Shown here: positions 16,902 to 25,986 of the stretch, one piece after another
Layout of the letters: the number at the start of each line of letters is the position of its first letter
How positions within the stretch are numbered: position 1 is the stretch's first letter
Assembly (NCBI RefSeq): GCF_002014975.1
Contig: NZ_MUXV01000022.1
Location: 65,857 to 129,856 of the forward strand
DNA from: Moraxella bovis
GTDB lineage: Bacteria; Pseudomonadota; Gammaproteobacteria; Pseudomonadales; Moraxellaceae
Length of the DNA stretch: 64,000 nucleotides
Direction: 5' to 3'
Made by a program: the position numbers and the translations under genes
Notes under the pieces: generated by a model
Told to the model about the DNA's origin: nothing
Database searches by the model: none
What the model saw: only the letters and a program-made list of their open reading frames with translations

Positions 16902-17744
16902 TTACACCGCCACATCTGCCTTTATTCTCTCGTGCGATTGATAATTCACAATCTTAATATCATCAAAGTCAAATTCAAATAAATCTTTAACATCAGGATT
17001 TAATTGTAACCCACAAAGTGGTAAAGGTTCACGGGTCAGTTGCAATTTAGCTTGTTCAAAATGATTATGATACAAATGCGTATCGCCCCCCGTCCATATA
17101 AATTCGCCCACCTCTAAATCACACACTTGGGCAATCATATGTGTCAAAAGGGCATAGCTTGCAATATTAAACGGCACGCCCAAAAATACATCTGCCGAGC
17201 GTTGATACAGTTGGCAAGAGAGTTTATTATTCACCACAAAAAATTGAAATAAAGTATGACAAGGCGGTAAGGCAACTTGCCCTGCTTCAATCGGATTCCA
17301 ACCTGAAATAATCAAACGGCGAGAATTGGGGTTGGTTTTGATTTCGTTAATTAGCCAAGACAATTGGTCAAAGCCGTCTGTATTATAGTCGCCATTGTCG
17401 TTTTTGCTTGCCCCAAAATTACGCCATTGATGACCGTAGACCGCCCCCAAATCGCCTGCCTTTCGTCCAAAACGGGCGGTTTGCTCTGCTGTAGCCCATT
17501 CGTCCCAAATGGTTACGCCATTGTCTTGCAGGTATTTAACATCGGTATCGCCTTTTATAAACCACAAAAGCTCATAAATAATGGACTTCATATGGACTTT
17601 TTTGGTGGTGAGTAGGGGAAAACCGTCCGCCAAATTAAACCGCATTTGATGGCCAAATACGCTACGAGTGCCTGTGCCTGTACGGTCGCCTTTATCATCG
17701 CCATTGTTTAGGATATGGGATAGGAGTTCTAGATATTGTTTCAT
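16902..17744 (-). CDS. thyA: Thymidylate synthase ThyA
   Basis: 280 residues. Converts dUMP to dTMP using methylene-tetrahydrofolate. Catalytic Cys in [14 protein letters not shown], the arginine-rich dUMP phosphate site [31 protein letters not shown], and the C-terminal KADVAV. Length is close to the 264 of the usual enzyme, with a small insertion around residues 95-110. Its ATG overlaps the stop of the preceding membrane-protein gene by 4 bases (ATGA), so all genes from lgt to folA look translationally linked. Confidence 0.95.
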   Translation of the reverse strand: MKQYLELLSHILNNGDDKGDRTGTGTRSVFGHQMRFNLADGFPLLTTKKVHMKSIIYELLWFIKGDTDVKYLQDNGVTIWDEWATAEQTARFGRKAGDLGAVYGHQWRNFGASKNDNGDYNTDGFDQLSWLINEIKTNPNSRRLIISGWNPIEAGQVALPPCHTLFQFFVVNNKLSCQLYQRSADVFLGVPFNIASYALLTHMIAQVCDLEVGEFIWTGGDTHLYHNHFEQAKLQLTREPLPLCGLQLNPDVKDLFEFDFDDIKIVNYQSHERIKADVAV

Positions 17745-18289
17745 TGTTTTTCACTTAATGATTTGATGTTTTCAAAAAATTTTAAAGTATCGTCTTTATC
17801 AAAATGATGTTCATTAAAGCGGATTTGTTTTAAACCCAGCCAACTAAACCGCTCCATTTCGCCATTGTTATTTTTATATAAAAAATGTAATAAAGGAATT
17901 TCTTGACCTGTGGCGTTGCTTTTATTAAAAGTGGGGTATAAAATACAGTCTTTCCAATACAATTCTTTGGGTTTGATAAAGCCGTGTTCTACCAAAATTA
18001 ATTTATCTTTTTCAATGATAAATCTGGGTTTTTTGTGGGCATAAGAGATTATTAAAAGAGCAACCGACACAAAGGCAAACAACCAAATCCCAAAAGTATT
18101 TTCGGTAATTATGCTGATAAATATCATTGCCAAAGCCGTGAGTATCATTATCACAATAAAGGCTTTCATTGAAACTTTATCCAAAAAATAAGGATAAACT
18201 TCAATCGGAAAATCAAATGTCTTATCTTTAAAGACAAAACTTTGCATTTGACTGTTTTTATTTAAATTCGCCATTTTTAAACTTGCCAT
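17741..18289 (-). CDS. Unrecognised two-helix membrane protein, paralog 2
   Basis: 182 residues. About 42 polar residues including [11 protein letters not shown], two adjacent membrane helices ([19 protein letters not shown] and [19 protein letters not shown]), then a soluble C-terminal domain of about 95 residues with [26 protein letters not shown]. The C-terminal half aligns with its upstream neighbour, so the pair arose by duplication. The layout (two helices then a beta-rich domain with a LxLxEHG strand and WKDC) recalls small bacterial PH-like domain proteins, but I do not recognise the family. Start uncertain: 18289 or 18274, both overlapping the upstream gene. Confidence 0.75.
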   Translation of the reverse strand: MASLKMANLNKNSQMQSFVFKDKTFDFPIEVYPYFLDKVSMKAFIVIMILTALAMIFISIITENTFGIWLFAFVSVALLIISYAHKKPRFIIEKDKLILVEHGFIKPKELYWKDCILYPTFNKSNATGQEIPLLHFLYKNNNGEMERFSWLGLKQIRFNEHHFDKDDTLKFFENIKSLSEKQ

Positions 18290-18776
18290 TCTTAATTGCT
18301 TTAAAAATTTCTAAATGCTCATCCATAGAAAATTGTTTATCATTAAAACGAATGGCATTTAAATTTAACACGCAAAAGCGATATTTTTTGCCTTTATTAT
18401 TTTGGGATAATAAATAAAGAATGATGGTATCCATATCATTCATACCGTCTATGCGATGGTCTGTATCAAAAACACAGTCTTGCCAAGCAAGTGTTTTGGG
18501 TTCGCCTAATCCGTGATTAACCAAAACTACTTTATCAGGATATAATAGAAGTTTGGGTTTTTGAAATAAAAATATAAAAAAACCATAAAATATTAACAAG
18601 AAAATAAAGGTACACAAAGCATAAAAATTATATTTAAGTTGGGTTAATATTGTTATGGTAAGACTGATAACAAATATCCAAAAATAAATATTTAAAACTT
18701 TGATGTAATTTTTAAAAGAAATAAATACCGAAATGGGGAAGGTTAATTCCATGTTTTTAAACTTAAAATCCGTCAT
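18258..18776 (-). CDS. Unrecognised two-helix membrane protein, paralog 1
   Basis: 172 residues from the ATG at 18776, which overlaps the lgt stop as ATGA. N-terminus [20 protein letters not shown], two hydrophobic segments ([15 protein letters not shown] and [15 protein letters not shown]), then [27 protein letters not shown], and a C-terminal [17 protein letters not shown]. These blocks align with paralog 2 in the same order. Base composition is more AT-rich than lgt and thyA on either side, which may indicate later acquisition. Function unknown. Confidence 0.75.
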   Translation of the reverse strand: MTDFKFKNMELTFPISVFISFKNYIKVLNIYFWIFVISLTITILTQLKYNFYALCTFIFLLIFYGFFIFLFQKPKLLLYPDKVVLVNHGLGEPKTLAWQDCVFDTDHRIDGMNDMDTIILYLLSQNNKGKKYRFCVLNLNAIRFNDKQFSMDEHLEIFKAIKNGKFKNGEFK

Positions 18777-19648
18777 GCCTTTTGCCAATCATAGACCTTA
18801 TTTTTATAAGCCAATACCAACAAAATTACCCCAGCGATAATCATCGGTAGGCTATATAGTTGCCCCTTGCTCATCCACCCAAAAATGAGCGTATAGCCAA
18901 CATCAGGCTGACGGAAAAACTCTGTGGTAAAACGGCTACACCCATAACCCAGCAAAAACAGAGCAGACACGGCATAGCGTGGGCGTGGCTTGCTACTAAA
19001 CCACCATAAGAGGATAAACAGTAGCACGCCTTCGGTGAATGCCTGATAAAGCTGGCTTGGATGGCGGGGCAGTAGGTAGTATTCGCCCATTTGCACGGCA
19101 ATCTCATGTAAACTCGGGTCAGCATTGATAAGTTCATGGTCAGCGTGAACCGCTTGGGGAAAGTACATGAGATGAGCATAATCACCATGTGACACCCGCC
19201 CCCACAGCTCGCCGTTAATAAAGTTACCAATCCGCCCAAACAGCAAGCCTAACGGCACGCAAGGGGCGATAAAATCCAGCACGGTAAAGGCGTGTTTTTT
19301 GTATTTACGTCCAAAAAAGAACATGGCAACGACCACACCGATAAATCCACCATGAAAGCTCATGCCCCCTTCCCATACCTTAAACAGATAAGCAGGGTTT
19401 GCCAAAAACTCGCCAAAATTGTACAAAATCACATAGCCAATCCTACCACCCAAAATCACGCCCATCGCCCCAAAAAATATCAAATCTGAGACCATCTCGC
19501 CTGTAAAATCGCCCCGTTTTTTGCCACGATAAGTCGCCAATATGTAGGCGGACAAAAAGGCAAGCAAGTACATGAGTCCATACCAATGCACTTGGAGAAA
19601 GCCCAAATCAAGGGCAACAGGGTCAAATTGGGGGTGTGTGATTGCCAT
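18773..19648 (-). CDS. lgt: Prolipoprotein diacylglyceryl transferase Lgt
   Basis: 291 residues, seven membrane helices. Transfers diacylglycerol from phosphatidylglycerol to the lipobox cysteine of prolipoproteins, the first step for the many lipoproteins in this window. Signature [14 protein letters not shown] is present, with the catalytic-region HGGFIG and the later [13 protein letters not shown]. Ends with a basic tail. Usual length. First gene of the lgt - paralogs - thyA - folA operon. Confidence 0.95.
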   Translation of the reverse strand: MAITHPQFDPVALDLGFLQVHWYGLMYLLAFLSAYILATYRGKKRGDFTGEMVSDLIFFGAMGVILGGRIGYVILYNFGEFLANPAYLFKVWEGGMSFHGGFIGVVVAMFFFGRKYKKHAFTVLDFIAPCVPLGLLFGRIGNFINGELWGRVSHGDYAHLMYFPQAVHADHELINADPSLHEIAVQMGEYYLLPRHPSQLYQAFTEGVLLFILLWWFSSKPRPRYAVSALFLLGYGCSRFTTEFFRQPDVGYTLIFGWMSKGQLYSLPMIIAGVILLVLAYKNKVYDWQKA

Positions 19649-19685
19649 AAAAAATCGTCAGCTAAATTGGTGATATGTAAAAACT

Positions 19686-19960
19686 TCACCCGTTATTTAC
19701 ATTTTGTTTAAAATAAAACTCTAACCACCCACAAGAAGTAAAGGTCAAAGTTTTTCCTGCAATGTCATCTTTCTTGGCTAAAGATGAATGTGGCTTAATG
19801 GTGCTATAGAAATTGACAAAACGGTTTAGCTCTTGCTTGCGGTGTTCGCTGTCAGTAAATCCTGTTTTATCAGGCAGTATCGCAACAAACAGATATTCCC
19901 GTCTGTCTATAATACTCTGTCCTTTGATCAGGGGTAAGGGAGCAACCCTGTGTTTTTGAT
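19686..19960 (-). pseudogene. Decayed IS481-like transposase fragment
   Basis: No start codon, but the minus strand reads IDRREYLFVAILPDKTGF then TDSEHRKQELNRFVNF, YSTIKPHSSL and a tail LEFYFKQNVNNG. RRxYLFVAI and RFVNFYxTxKPH are features of IS481-type DDE transposases, but the residues that should lie between them are mostly missing, so this is an internally deleted remnant. The remainder of 19649-20416 has only the inverted arms below, a terminator, and no gene. Confidence 0.5.
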
Positions 19961-20072
19961 GTTCATTTGCAGTATTTTGCCTATCCTGTAAATAACGGTG
20001 GTTTGTCTTGCAGCTTGGGTTATTATTGTAGCATATTTTGGTTGTGGTGGATATGGTTTGATGACATCGAAT

Positions 20073-20233
20073 AACCCCACTCTTAACTTAAAACCACCAA
20101 AGCAAGAGATTTATGGCACCTGTCTAATCGTGTGATTAGAAAGCCCTTGGCTTACAGTCTTTGTGTGCAGATTAACAAACAACTTAGCAATCCACCACTT
20201 AGGTTTGAGGTGATTTTAAATTGAGAGTAGGGT
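20073..20233. repeat. Inverted arms, possibly insertion-sequence ends
   Basis: ACCCCACTCTTAACTTAAAACCACC (20074-20098, first 20 bases ACCCCACTCTTAACTTAAAA) is matched by the reverse complement of 20209-20233 at 21 of 25 positions, all four differences being transitions. The arms face each other about 110 bases apart. They lie next to the transposase remnant and may be ends of the same element type brought together by deletion. Confidence 0.5.
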
Positions 20234-20363
20234 ATATAATACCAAAATTTCCATTGTGCCGATGTTGTGATAGCTCTTATTGGGTTGTCTCTCATCATTT
20301 CTGGAATGGGGTTGTTAGCTGCCTTGTGCTTTGCGATAGGCGAGAACTGCCATAAGTGCTATT

Positions 20364-20391
20364 AAAAGAGCCTATGTTTAGGCTCTTTTTT
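20364..20391. terminator. Terminator downstream of ftsK
   Basis: AAAAGAGCC/GGCTCTTTT around TATGTTTA, with a T-run on the plus side and a weaker one on the minus side. It lies just beyond the ftsK stop. Confidence 0.7.
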
Positions 20392-20416
20392 ACAATCAAG
20401 GTAGATTGTCATCTTA

Positions 20417-23374
20417 TCACATCAAAATCTGCCGTTTACCAGCATTATCCATCGGACTGACCAATCCCGCCTCTTCCATCATATCCACGATACGAGCGGC
20501 ACGGTTATAACCAATGCCCAGTTTACGCTGAATGCTGGATATGGAGACTTTACGACTTTCCATGACAAAGGTCACCGCCTGATGATAATATTCATCATCA
20601 CCGCCCTTACCCAGCCCATCCCCTGACCCTTCGCCTTCAAAAGTGTAACTATTTGACAGGTCAATATAATCAGGACTACCACGCTCACGCCACGCATCGC
20701 AGACACGGTTAACCTCATCATCATCCACATACGCCCCATGCACACGGCGTGGGGTGTTCTCGCCCGGCCCGATGAACATCATGTCACCGTTACCAAGCAT
20801 ACTCTCCGCCCCACCCTCTTCGATGATAGTACGACTGTCCACCTTTGAGTTCACTCGTAGGGCGACACGAGAGGGGATATTTGCCTTAATCAGACCTGTG
20901 ACGACATTCACCGTTGGACGCTGAGTGGCAAGCACCAGATGAATGCCAGCGGCACGAGCCTTTTGGGCAAGGCGGACAATCGGCTCTTCGGCAGTTTTAC
21001 CTAACTGCATAATCATATCCGCAAATTCATCCGCCACGATAACGATGAGTGGTAAAGGCTTGAGCTTGGGGGCGGTCTTGATGCTGACATTTTCGTCCGC
21101 TCGCCACAGTGGGTCAAATATCGGCTCGCCTGACGTCTCAGCTTGTAGCACTTTTTTGTTAAATTCTGAGATTTTACGCACACGCAGTAAGCTCATGAGC
21201 TGATAGCGTCGCTCCATCTCACTCACGCACCATGTCAGAGCAGCGGTCGCCTCAGTCATGTCCGTAATCACAGGCGTGAGCAGGTGTGGTATGTCGCCAT
21301 AGTTGGCAAGTTCTAGCTGTTTAGGGTCAATCAGCACCAGTTTGAGCTCATCAGGGGTGTATTTAAAGAGCATGGAGAGCAAGATGGAGTTCACAAAAAC
21401 TGACTTACCTGAGCCTGTCGTGCCCGCCACCAGCATATGCGGGGCTTTGGCAAGGTCAGCGATGACCACCTTGCCGCCGATGTCTTTACCGATGGCGACA
21501 CCGATTTGCTTATCAGGATTTTTATAATTAGGCGTATCCAGCAGTTCGATGAGTCGCACCATCTCTCGCTTTTTGTTAGGCACTTCAATGCCGATATAAG
21601 GCTTGCCTGGTATGACTTCGACCACACGTAGGCTTGCCATAGAAAGCGACCGTGCCAAATCCTGTGCCGCTCCCGTCACTCGGCTTGCTTTAATCCCTGC
21701 CGCCAGCTCCACCTCAAAGCGAGTAACCACAGGCCCGACCATGGCACTAACCACACTTGCTTTGATGTTAAACTCTTTTAGCTTAATCTCTAACAGTTCA
21801 GATAACTTTTCTATCTCTCGCTCGGTGTAGCTCGGCTGTTTGTTGGCATCAGGCTTATCCAGGATAGACAGCTCAGGAATAGGCGATAGGCTCATGCGAT
21901 GGGTGAGCGTGTCCATCGCTCGTGACCGCTGTGGGTTTGGTGCATCCGCCCCTACATCTTTAAAATGTGCCTGCTTGGGTGTATCTTCTACGGGCAAGGG
22001 TTTTTTTGGGATAAAATTATCGGGATGTAAAGGTGGCTGGGTCAGCTCTTCGTCCAATATCCCTGTCATTCCATCTGTTGTCACATCGTTTTTAACATCA
22101 GCTTTACCTGATGAATTTATTCGCATGTTCTCATTTAATCTCTCTTGTGTATCAATCTGCAAATCCTGTTCTTGTATTTCTTGATTTAGTAAATCCTTTG
22201 ACAGTTTCACCCACTCATCGTCAAAGACATTATCACGGCTGATGTTAGTGGTTTGATTGGTTCGGTTGTTTTGGTAGACAAAATCCACCTCATCATCAAC
22301 ATTTATCTCAATCCCCATCTTTGCATCAACAGTTTGATTATCATTGATATTTACTTGCTCATCAATATCATTCGTACTGACAATTTTTACCTTAGTTTTG
22401 GGTGTCAACTCAACGATATCATCAGAATCATGATTTAGAATCTCAATCATCTCATCATCATGCATGAACTCTAACGGCTTGCTCTCACTCTCATGATGAA
22501 TCCCATCTGCCTGCCGAGCATGCAACTGATTGGCGTCCAGTGTCAAATTATCTACTTTTAATACCACTTCATCAGCATGAATCTCCACACGACCCGCTTG
22601 TGACTCTCCGTCTTGTTTGCCCTGCTGAGTATTTGCCAGTATCTCATCACGCAACCCTGATGTCTGCAAAAACTCTGATAGGTCTTCACTATTGTGATGA
22701 ACAGATGACACGATTGGTGCGTCATCCTTGACCACTTCAAACAGCTTAGTGTCTTCTTGATTTGGCTTGACCGATTCGGCAGGTTTGACTTTTTTATCGC
22801 CATCAAGCCAACCCATAAACCAGTCAAAAAATGCTGATGGACGCACTTCAAATGCCAACACCGTGACAACACCCGTTATAATCAGCAAAAATATCGCTGT
22901 CGCCACATTGCCAAACTGCTGCACCAATGCCTGATATAATCCAGCCCCCATGACACCACCACTGATAAGTCCTGTGCCATGCTCGCCTGCTGTCCCCCAT
23001 CCTGCCAACAGCCCACTAAGGCACACCAACAAAAAACCATACGCAAGCACCCGAAGCTGCCACATGACCTGCGACTGTCGCCACCATAAAAGTGCCACTT
23101 CATACATCATGACCAGCACCAGCCACCATGACCCATAACCAAAAAACACATGCAGAATGTCAGCAACCCAAGCCCCAAGGCGACCGCCAACATTGGTAAT
23201 CTCCTGTCTGCCACCGACATGCGACCATGCAGGGTCTAAGGTGTTATAGGATAATAATGATAAAAACAAAAACCCAAGCACCGTCGTGCCAAACACGCTA
23301 AAAAATAGACGTTTGATGATGGGCATTTGACTGATGAACTCGGCGATTTTTTGATTTTGTAGTATTTTTTTCAT
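20417..23374 (-). CDS. ftsK: DNA translocase FtsK
   Basis: 985 residues. N-terminal membrane domain with four or five helices up to about residue 185, anchoring it at the septum; a hydrophilic linker of about 300 residues rich in Asp, Asn and Gln; then the motor: SYTEREIEKLSELLEIKL, Walker A AGTTGSGKS, Walker B LIVIVADEFADM, and the C-terminal winged-helix gamma domain (SISSIQRKLGIGYNRAARIVD) that reads KOPS sites and activates XerCD. Moves chromosome ends apart during division. Located just upstream of, and divergent from, the murG-ftsZ cluster. Confidence 0.95.
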   Translation of the reverse strand: MKKILQNQKIAEFISQMPIIKRLFFSVFGTTVLGFLFLSLLSYNTLDPAWSHVGGRQEITNVGGRLGAWVADILHVFFGYGSWWLVLVMMYEVALLWWRQSQVMWQLRVLAYGFLLVCLSGLLAGWGTAGEHGTGLISGGVMGAGLYQALVQQFGNVATAIFLLIITGVVTVLAFEVRPSAFFDWFMGWLDGDKKVKPAESVKPNQEDTKLFEVVKDDAPIVSSVHHNSEDLSEFLQTSGLRDEILANTQQGKQDGESQAGRVEIHADEVVLKVDNLTLDANQLHARQADGIHHESESKPLEFMHDDEMIEILNHDSDDIVELTPKTKVKIVSTNDIDEQVNINDNQTVDAKMGIEINVDDEVDFVYQNNRTNQTTNISRDNVFDDEWVKLSKDLLNQEIQEQDLQIDTQERLNENMRINSSGKADVKNDVTTDGMTGILDEELTQPPLHPDNFIPKKPLPVEDTPKQAHFKDVGADAPNPQRSRAMDTLTHRMSLSPIPELSILDKPDANKQPSYTEREIEKLSELLEIKLKEFNIKASVVSAMVGPVVTRFEVELAAGIKASRVTGAAQDLARSLSMASLRVVEVIPGKPYIGIEVPNKKREMVRLIELLDTPNYKNPDKQIGVAIGKDIGGKVVIADLAKAPHMLVAGTTGSGKSVFVNSILLSMLFKYTPDELKLVLIDPKQLELANYGDIPHLLTPVITDMTEATAALTWCVSEMERRYQLMSLLRVRKISEFNKKVLQAETSGEPIFDPLWRADENVSIKTAPKLKPLPLIVIVADEFADMIMQLGKTAEEPIVRLAQKARAAGIHLVLATQRPTVNVVTGLIKANIPSRVALRVNSKVDSRTIIEEGGAESMLGNGDMMFIGPGENTPRRVHGAYVDDDEVNRVCDAWRERGSPDYIDLSNSYTFEGEGSGDGLGKGGDDEYYHQAVTFVMESRKVSISSIQRKLGIGYNRAARIVDMMEEAGLVSPMDNAGKRQILM

Positions 23375-23634
23375 GAGTGAATTTTAGGGCTAGGATGGCT
23401 TAGACGTTAAGCGGTCTATTATATCGAATAATGGTAGAGTTTATCAAAATTTTTTGATGGCTTGTAGCAACGTGAATTTTGAAAACCTAATGTAATTTGT
23501 AGAGAATTTTACACAACTGCCGTAAGATTGGCAAATTTAGCTAAAAGAAAAACTTACACCCACTCATTTTTCCCTTGTAATTTCCCCCATTTTGTTACAA
23601 AATAGGGGGTTAAATTTTAAATTAGAGAATAACG

Positions 23635-24717
23635 ATGAATGTATTGATTATGGCGGCAGGTACAGGCGGACACGTTTTTCCTGCGTTGGCGGTGGCGGAC
23701 GAGCTGACAACTCGTGGGGCGGTGGTGCATTGGCTTGGCACGCCAAACGGTATGGAAAATGAGCTTGTCGCCAAACACGGCTACACCATGCACCATATTG
23801 ATATGCAAGGGCTTCGGGGTAAGGGATTGGCACGCATGATTAAGCTCCCCTTTATGCTGTTTAAAGCGGTTATGGCAAGCAAAAATATCATCAAAAACAA
23901 CAACATAGAGGTGGTTATCGGCTTTGGTGGGTATGTTACCGTACCGGGGGGATTGGCAAGCAAATTATCAGGCAAACCACTCATCATTCACGAGCAAAAC
24001 GCCATTGCAGGCATGAGCAACAAGACCCTAGCCCCCCATTCGGCAAAAGTGCTACAAGCCTTTGACGGGGCATTTAGTGGCATGGGCGACAGACTTGTTA
24101 CGGTGGGTAACCCTGTACGCACTGCGATTATCAACGCCACACCGCCAAGCGAGCGTTATGACGTAGCGGATATATCGCCCCTAAAAGTGTTGGTGGTGGG
24201 CGGTTCGCTTGGGGCAAAAGCCATCAATGAAGCGGTGGTAGAGCTGTTAAAGTTGTCCGACAAGCCCCTAACCGTGCGACACCAATGCGGTAAGGACAAC
24301 CATAACGCCATGTTGGTCGCCTACTCACAAGCAGGGATTGACACAAGCCGTCATGTGTTTGAAGTCATGCCGTTTATTGATGACATGGCACAGGCGTACG
24401 GTTGGGCGGACGTGATCATTTGTCGGGCAGGAGCTTTGACGGTAACGGAGATTGCCAGTGTGGGCGTTGCTCCGATTTTTATTCCGCTACCGCACGCCGT
24501 GGACGACCACCAAACCGCCAATGCCAAGAGCCTAACCGAGCATGGGGCGGGGATTTTGTTGCCCCAATATGAGCTGTCGGGCGAAAAACTTGCACAGATT
24601 TTGGGCAGTCTTGACCGTCAGCAATGTCTAGATATGGCAAATAACGCCCGATCCTTTGCCAAAACAGACACGACCACGCAAGTGGCGGATATTGTGGAGC
24701 GTGTGGTTAAGACATGA
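23635..24717 (+). CDS. murG: UDP-GlcNAc:lipid I transferase MurG
   Basis: 360 residues, glycosyltransferase family 28. Adds GlcNAc to lipid I to give lipid II at the inner face of the membrane. GTGGHVFPALAVADEL at the N-terminus, VIGFGGYVTVPG, HEQNAIAGMSNK, the C-terminal nucleotide-binding VVGGSLGAKAINE and GWADVIICRAGALTVTEI with PLPHAVDDHQTANA. Its stop overlaps the following toxin gene by 4 bases. First gene of the cell-wall/division cluster here. Confidence 0.95.
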   Translation: MNVLIMAAGTGGHVFPALAVADELTTRGAVVHWLGTPNGMENELVAKHGYTMHHIDMQGLRGKGLARMIKLPFMLFKAVMASKNIIKNNNIEVVIGFGGYVTVPGGLASKLSGKPLIIHEQNAIAGMSNKTLAPHSAKVLQAFDGAFSGMGDRLVTVGNPVRTAIINATPPSERYDVADISPLKVLVVGGSLGAKAINEAVVELLKLSDKPLTVRHQCGKDNHNAMLVAYSQAGIDTSRHVFEVMPFIDDMAQAYGWADVIICRAGALTVTEIASVGVAPIFIPLPHAVDDHQTANAKSLTEHGAGILLPQYELSGEKLAQILGSLDRQQCLDMANNARSFAKTDTTTQVADIVERVVKT

Positions 24718-25043
24718 GTGATACCCCATTAACCCCTTATCAAGTTGTTAGTACGCCTGTATTTGACCGTTCGTTAAGCAAATTACGCAACAGACGTGTA
24801 AAAATGCAAATTACTGAACGCCTTTTTCGCATTGAAAATGAAGAATTTTTTGGCGACATCAATTCGGTCGGTGGCGGTATTTGTAAATTAAGATTTCATG
24901 ACGGGGCGGGCTATCGTGTTTGTTATGTTATTCGTGACAACGTGGTAGTTGTTTTGTTGTGTGGTGGCGACAAAGATAGCCAGCAAGATGACATCAAAAA
25001 AGCCAAATTGCTATCATCGGAGATTGATAATGAAAATGAGTGA
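24714..25043 (+). CDS. RelE/HigB-type addiction-module toxin
   Basis: 109 residues. Matches the addiction-module killer protein branch of the RelE/ParE superfamily: FDRSLSKLRNRRVKMQI, ITERLFRIENEEFFGDINSVGGG, ICKLRFHDGAGYRVCYV, and VVVVLLCGGDKDSQQDDIKKAK. Such toxins cleave mRNA on the ribosome. ATG overlaps the murG stop (ATGA), so it rides on cell-wall transcripts. The core residues of the family appear intact, but activity cannot be judged. Its partner follows with a 14-base overlap. Confidence 0.85.
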   Translation: MSDTPLTPYQVVSTPVFDRSLSKLRNRRVKMQITERLFRIENEEFFGDINSVGGGICKLRFHDGAGYRVCYVIRDNVVVVLLCGGDKDSQQDDIKKAKLLSSEIDNENE

Positions 25044-25221
25044 ATTAAAAAAATTTGACCCAGTTGATTATATGCAAAGCCATGAAGATATCGAATTATT
25101 TCTTGAAATGGCAATGACAAATGGCGGTGGCGTAGAGCATATCAAACAAGCCTTTTTGGTGGCTGAAAAAGCCCGTGCCAAACTGGATAAAGAAAATAAT
25201 GAGATAAGTTTGAATGTTTAA
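25030..25221 (+). CDS. Short addiction-module antitoxin, apparently lacking the HTH domain
   Basis: 63 residues from ATG 25030 (61 from 25036). FDPVDYMQSHEDIELFLEM matches the N-terminus of the HTH antitoxins that accompany this toxin family, which usually run to about 95-100 residues with a C-terminal helix-turn-helix. Here the frame ends after AEKARAKLDKENNEISLNV and no HTH follows in any frame before the next gene. It may still bind toxin, but autoregulation would be lost. Toxin-first order is typical of the family. Confidence 0.7.
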   Translation: MKMSELKKFDPVDYMQSHEDIELFLEMAMTNGGGVEHIKQAFLVAEKARAKLDKENNEISLNV

Positions 25222-25289
25222 TCGCCAGTGCCATTGCCAAAGTAATAACCAATCAAAAAAGTGTTCAGTTTAGCTAATTGGGTATTAAA

Positions 25290-25814
25290 ATGTTTTATTA
25301 TAAAATCAACGACACATTAAGCCTAACCTTGGTGCATTCATCATTTGCCAGTCAAATGATTGACATTGTTAATACCCAAAAAGATTATTTGGGCAAATGG
25401 CTACCGTGGGCGAATAATTTTAGTGAAAATAGCTATCGTGAATTTGTCAAATTTGCTTTACACCAATATGCCGATGACAAAGCCATTCATACCCATATTA
25501 TTTATGATGATAAAATCATTGGAGCGGTGAGTTTAAATAACATTTATCATCATCTAAAAAAGGCAGAGATTGGCTATTGGCTACACCAAGAATATCAAGG
25601 GCGTGGTATCATGACCCTTGCTGTGCGTGCGATTATGGACATTGCCAAACATACCTATGGCATGGATGTGGTGGACATTAAGGCAGGCGAACATAATGCC
25701 CCAAGCCGACAAGTCGCCGAGCGATTGGGATTTGAGTTTTGTGGTATTATTGCCAATAATGAAAACGTCAATGGCGATATTATTAACCATGCGGTTTATA
25801 TGTATCGGTTTTGA
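25290..25814 (+). CDS. GNAT acetyltransferase, RimJ/RimL-like
   Basis: 174 residues from ATG 25290. GNAT features: a strand-helix N-terminus, WLPWANNFSENSYREF, IIGAVSLNNIYHHLKKAEIGYWL, the acetyl-CoA loop HQEYQGRGIMTLAVRAI, and the C-terminal NAPSRQVAERLGFEF. RimJ/RimL-like enzymes acetylate protein N-termini or small amines; substrate unknown. It sits between the toxin pair and murC, an insertion relative to the common murG-murC order. Confidence 0.85.
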   Translation: MFYYKINDTLSLTLVHSSFASQMIDIVNTQKDYLGKWLPWANNFSENSYREFVKFALHQYADDKAIHTHIIYDDKIIGAVSLNNIYHHLKKAEIGYWLHQEYQGRGIMTLAVRAIMDIAKHTYGMDVVDIKAGEHNAPSRQVAERLGFEFCGIIANNENVNGDIINHAVYMYRF

Positions 25815-25986
25815 TTTGAAAATAATGGGGTAAAATATTTTTCTTGATTTACTAAATGAAATTTTATTTATATATTAACAGTTAAATTTTAAATGAATTG
25901 GATATTTTAAATTAGAAGTTATCCAAATAAAAAATCATGGTAATTATTTGCCAGCCCTATTTAACACCTAAAATAGAGAAAAAGTT

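Noticed and set aside
20267..20366. Short hydrophobic frame (ALIGLSLIISGMGLLAALCF) before the ftsK-side terminator, like a small toxin peptide
   Set aside because: Only a GTG start without a ribosome site, no antisense RNA signals, and it lies in a decayed region.
22100..22800. Repetitive stretch in the ftsK linker as a possible inserted element
   Set aside because: It stays in frame, is low-complexity acidic, and is the usual variable FtsK linker.
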